Positions 14,241-15,226 of a stretch of DNA of 15,226 nucleotides are shown piece after piece. Each line of letters begins with the position of its first letter. Within the stretch, counting starts at the first letter, position 1. Under the pieces are notes generated by a model. That model had not been told where the DNA came from. It did no database searches and worked only from the letters and a program-made list of their open reading frames with translations. The stretch lies in contig JALQUL010000314.1 of the NCBI GenBank assembly GCA_023260735.1, forward strand, positions 1 through 15,226, written 5' to 3'. The position numbers were made by a program, and so were the translations under genes. The stretch is from Limnohabitans sp. (GTDB taxonomy: Bacteria > Pseudomonadota > Gammaproteobacteria > Burkholderiales > Burkholderiaceae_C).

Positions 14241-14876
14241 ATGTCTTCCTCCATTGATAAAAAATCTGTTAGCCAAAAGCGCAGTGAAAAACAAAGTGCC
14301 ATATTAAATGCGGCCGAAGAACAATTTGCTATTCACGGCTTTAACGGAGTTTCACTTGAATCAATTGCCAGCTCAATTGGCATGACCCGTCATAGTTTGC
14401 TGTATTACTACAGCACCAAAGAACAGCTCTACGTTGCAGTTCTCGATAGGGTTTTAGAGCTGTGGCTTGAAGATATGAATTCGATTAGTGTAGGCGACGA
14501 CCCCGAACAAGCCTTAAGTCAATATATAGCAGTGAAAATGCGCTTTTCACATGATCAACCTAGTGGTTCAAAAGTATTTACCCAAGAGGTGAGCGCTGGT
14601 GCACCGTATTACAGAGGTGCTATTGAGCAACGAGTCAAGCCGGTCTTAGAACGAGATCTTCATACGCTTAAAACATGGGCTGAACAGGGAAAGATTCAAA
14701 ACATTGATTTTATGCACATGATGTTTTTGATTTGGTCGGCCACCCAAGCTTATGCCGACCTCGCACCTCAATTTGCCTTATTAATGGGCAAGGAAAAAAT
14801 GGCCCTTGACGACTACGATAATGCAGCCCAATTATTAACACAATGGGTGTTATTAAGTTTAAAACTAACGAAATAA
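14241..14876 (+). CDS. TetR/AcrR-family transcriptional regulator, RutR-like C-terminal domain
   Basis: One-component DNA-binding regulator of 211 residues, acting as a dimer in the cytosol. Residues about 15-75 form the TetR N-terminal domain: AILNAAEEQFAIHGFNGVSL, then the helix-turn-helix SLESIASSIGMTRHSLLYYY and the KEQLYVAVLDRV helix. The C-terminal ligand/dimer domain, with FTQEVSAGAPYYRG and FLIWSATQAYADLAPQ, resembles the RutR/YcdC type of C-terminal domain. Its ligand is unknown. It is divergent from the TDT transporter operon, so control of that operon and of itself is the simplest expectation. The ATG at 14241 lacks a Shine-Dalgarno; no better in-frame start is seen nearby. Confidence 0.88.
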   Translation: MSSSIDKKSVSQKRSEKQSAILNAAEEQFAIHGFNGVSLESIASSIGMTRHSLLYYYSTKEQLYVAVLDRVLELWLEDMNSISVGDDPEQALSQYIAVKMRFSHDQPSGSKVFTQEVSAGAPYYRGAIEQRVKPVLERDLHTLKTWAEQGKIQNIDFMHMMFLIWSATQAYADLAPQFALLMGKEKMALDDYDNAAQLLTQWVLLSLKLTK

Positions 14877-14897
14877 GTAGCTCGTTTTATAGGCAAA

Positions 14898-14927
14898 AAA
14901 ATGAGTCGCGTTAATACGACTCATTTT
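14898..14927. terminator. Hairpin terminator between the TetR gene and the lipoprotein gene
   Basis: AAAATGAGTCG (14898-14908) and CGACTCATTTT (14917-14927) form a perfect 11-bp stem with an 8-nt loop. A-run and T-run on its flanks let it work in both directions between the stops at 14876 (+) and 14961 (-). Confidence 0.85.
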
Positions 14928-14960
14928 ATACAAACGGGTTATAGGCCTAAGCGATTTTTA

Positions 14961-15226
14961 TTAACCGCAAACCAATTTAAGACCATTAAATGTGGTACCG
15001 CTAGGCATTCTAGAAGCACCAGTACGTAAGTCTGCCGCAGTAAAGTTCGTACCAGTTGCAACACGCAATGTATTACCTTCGCATAGAGCAGACTGAATAT
15101 TGTTACCCGCATTAACTAGGCAACCTGAAGAAGTAATTGTTGCTACATTACCTGACACTTTGCACGAAGTGGAAATAACATCACCTGCAGAATCTGAACT
15201 ACCACCGCCACCACAGGCGCCAAGTG
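14961..15226 (-). CDS. Small cysteine-rich lipoprotein, 5' end cut by the window edge
   Basis: The minus-strand frame stays open from the stop at 14961 to the window end, giving 88 visible residues. The visible sequence starts LGACGGGGSSDS, where LGAC is a lipobox: signal peptidase II would cut before the Cys and leave a lipid-anchored protein followed by a flexible Gly/Ser linker. Four more cysteines follow (in STSCKV, SSGCLV, ALCEGN and the C-terminal LVCG), enough for two disulfides. The internal GTG at 15158 is not the start, because in-frame coding continues upstream through the lipobox. The mature protein would be about 85 residues. I do not recognise the family; the signal peptide and start lie outside the window. 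Confidence 0.72.
   Translation of the reverse strand, partial: LGACGGGGSSDSAGDVISTSCKVSGNVATITSSGCLVNAGNNIQSALCEGNTLRVATGTNFTAADLRTGASRMPSGTTFNGLKLVCG

Noticed and set aside
14961..15158. Complete 65-residue protein starting at the GTG at 15158
   Set aside because: The frame stays open upstream and encodes a lipobox and linker, so this GTG is an internal Val codon.

Overview
This window is AT-rich chromosomal DNA (about 40% GC by eye) from a proteobacterium. The gene families point to a betaproteobacterium, probably a low-GC member of the Burkholderiales. The clues are a CoaX of the form LDVGNTRLKW, a NodI/NodJ-type ABC exporter, a fused acyl-CoA mutase IcmF, a persulfide dioxygenase-rhodanese fusion, and a PhcS/PhcR- or LqsS/LqsR-like two-component pair. 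No phage, plasmid, CRISPR, tRNA or rRNA signal is visible. Nearly all the DNA is genes plus short regulatory gaps, and convergent pairs are separated by clear hairpin terminators.

Layout, left to right. (1) 130-984 (+): an FAH-family hydrolase of the diketo-sugar-acid type. (2) 3714-1125 (-): coaX (type III pantothenate kinase), then an ABC ATPase and its ABC-2 permease, which overlap by ATGA. An 11-bp hairpin between coaX and the ATPase gene contains the ATPase ribosome binding site. (3) 3742-4206: a long, very AT-rich divergent intergenic region. (4) 4207-6608 (+): a membrane histidine kinase and an unusual response regulator, also overlapping by ATGA. They resemble quorum-sensing receptor/regulator pairs of the CqsS/LqsS/PhcS kind, but no signal synthase gene is nearby. 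(5) 6668-7789 (-): persulfide dioxygenase fused to rhodanese. (6) 7790-8184: a divergent intergenic region with a perfect 22-bp palindrome in front of icmF and a possible insertion-sequence end. (7) 8185-11496 (+): icmF, a B12-dependent mutase with built-in G-protein chaperone. Its active-site residues indicate isobutyryl-CoA/butyryl-CoA rather than methylmalonyl-CoA chemistry. (8) 14091-11547 (-): a probable operon of TDT/SLAC1 transporter, HAD hydrolase and YafK/DpaA-like L,D-transpeptidase-fold protein. (9) 14241-14876 (+): a TetR-family regulator divergent from that operon. (10) 14961-15226 (-): the 3' part of a cysteine-rich lipoprotein gene, cut by the window edge.

How the parts fit. 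The two ATGA-overlapping pairs (ABC exporter; kinase/regulator) are clear functional units. IcmF and its palindrome suggest ligand-controlled branched-chain or short-chain acyl-CoA metabolism. The TetR gene probably controls itself and the divergent transporter operon. The remaining genes are standard metabolic or cell-envelope functions with no evident common pathway. The most interesting stretch is 3742-6608: a putative signal receptor and its regulator without a cognate synthase, headed by an unusual AT-rich leader.
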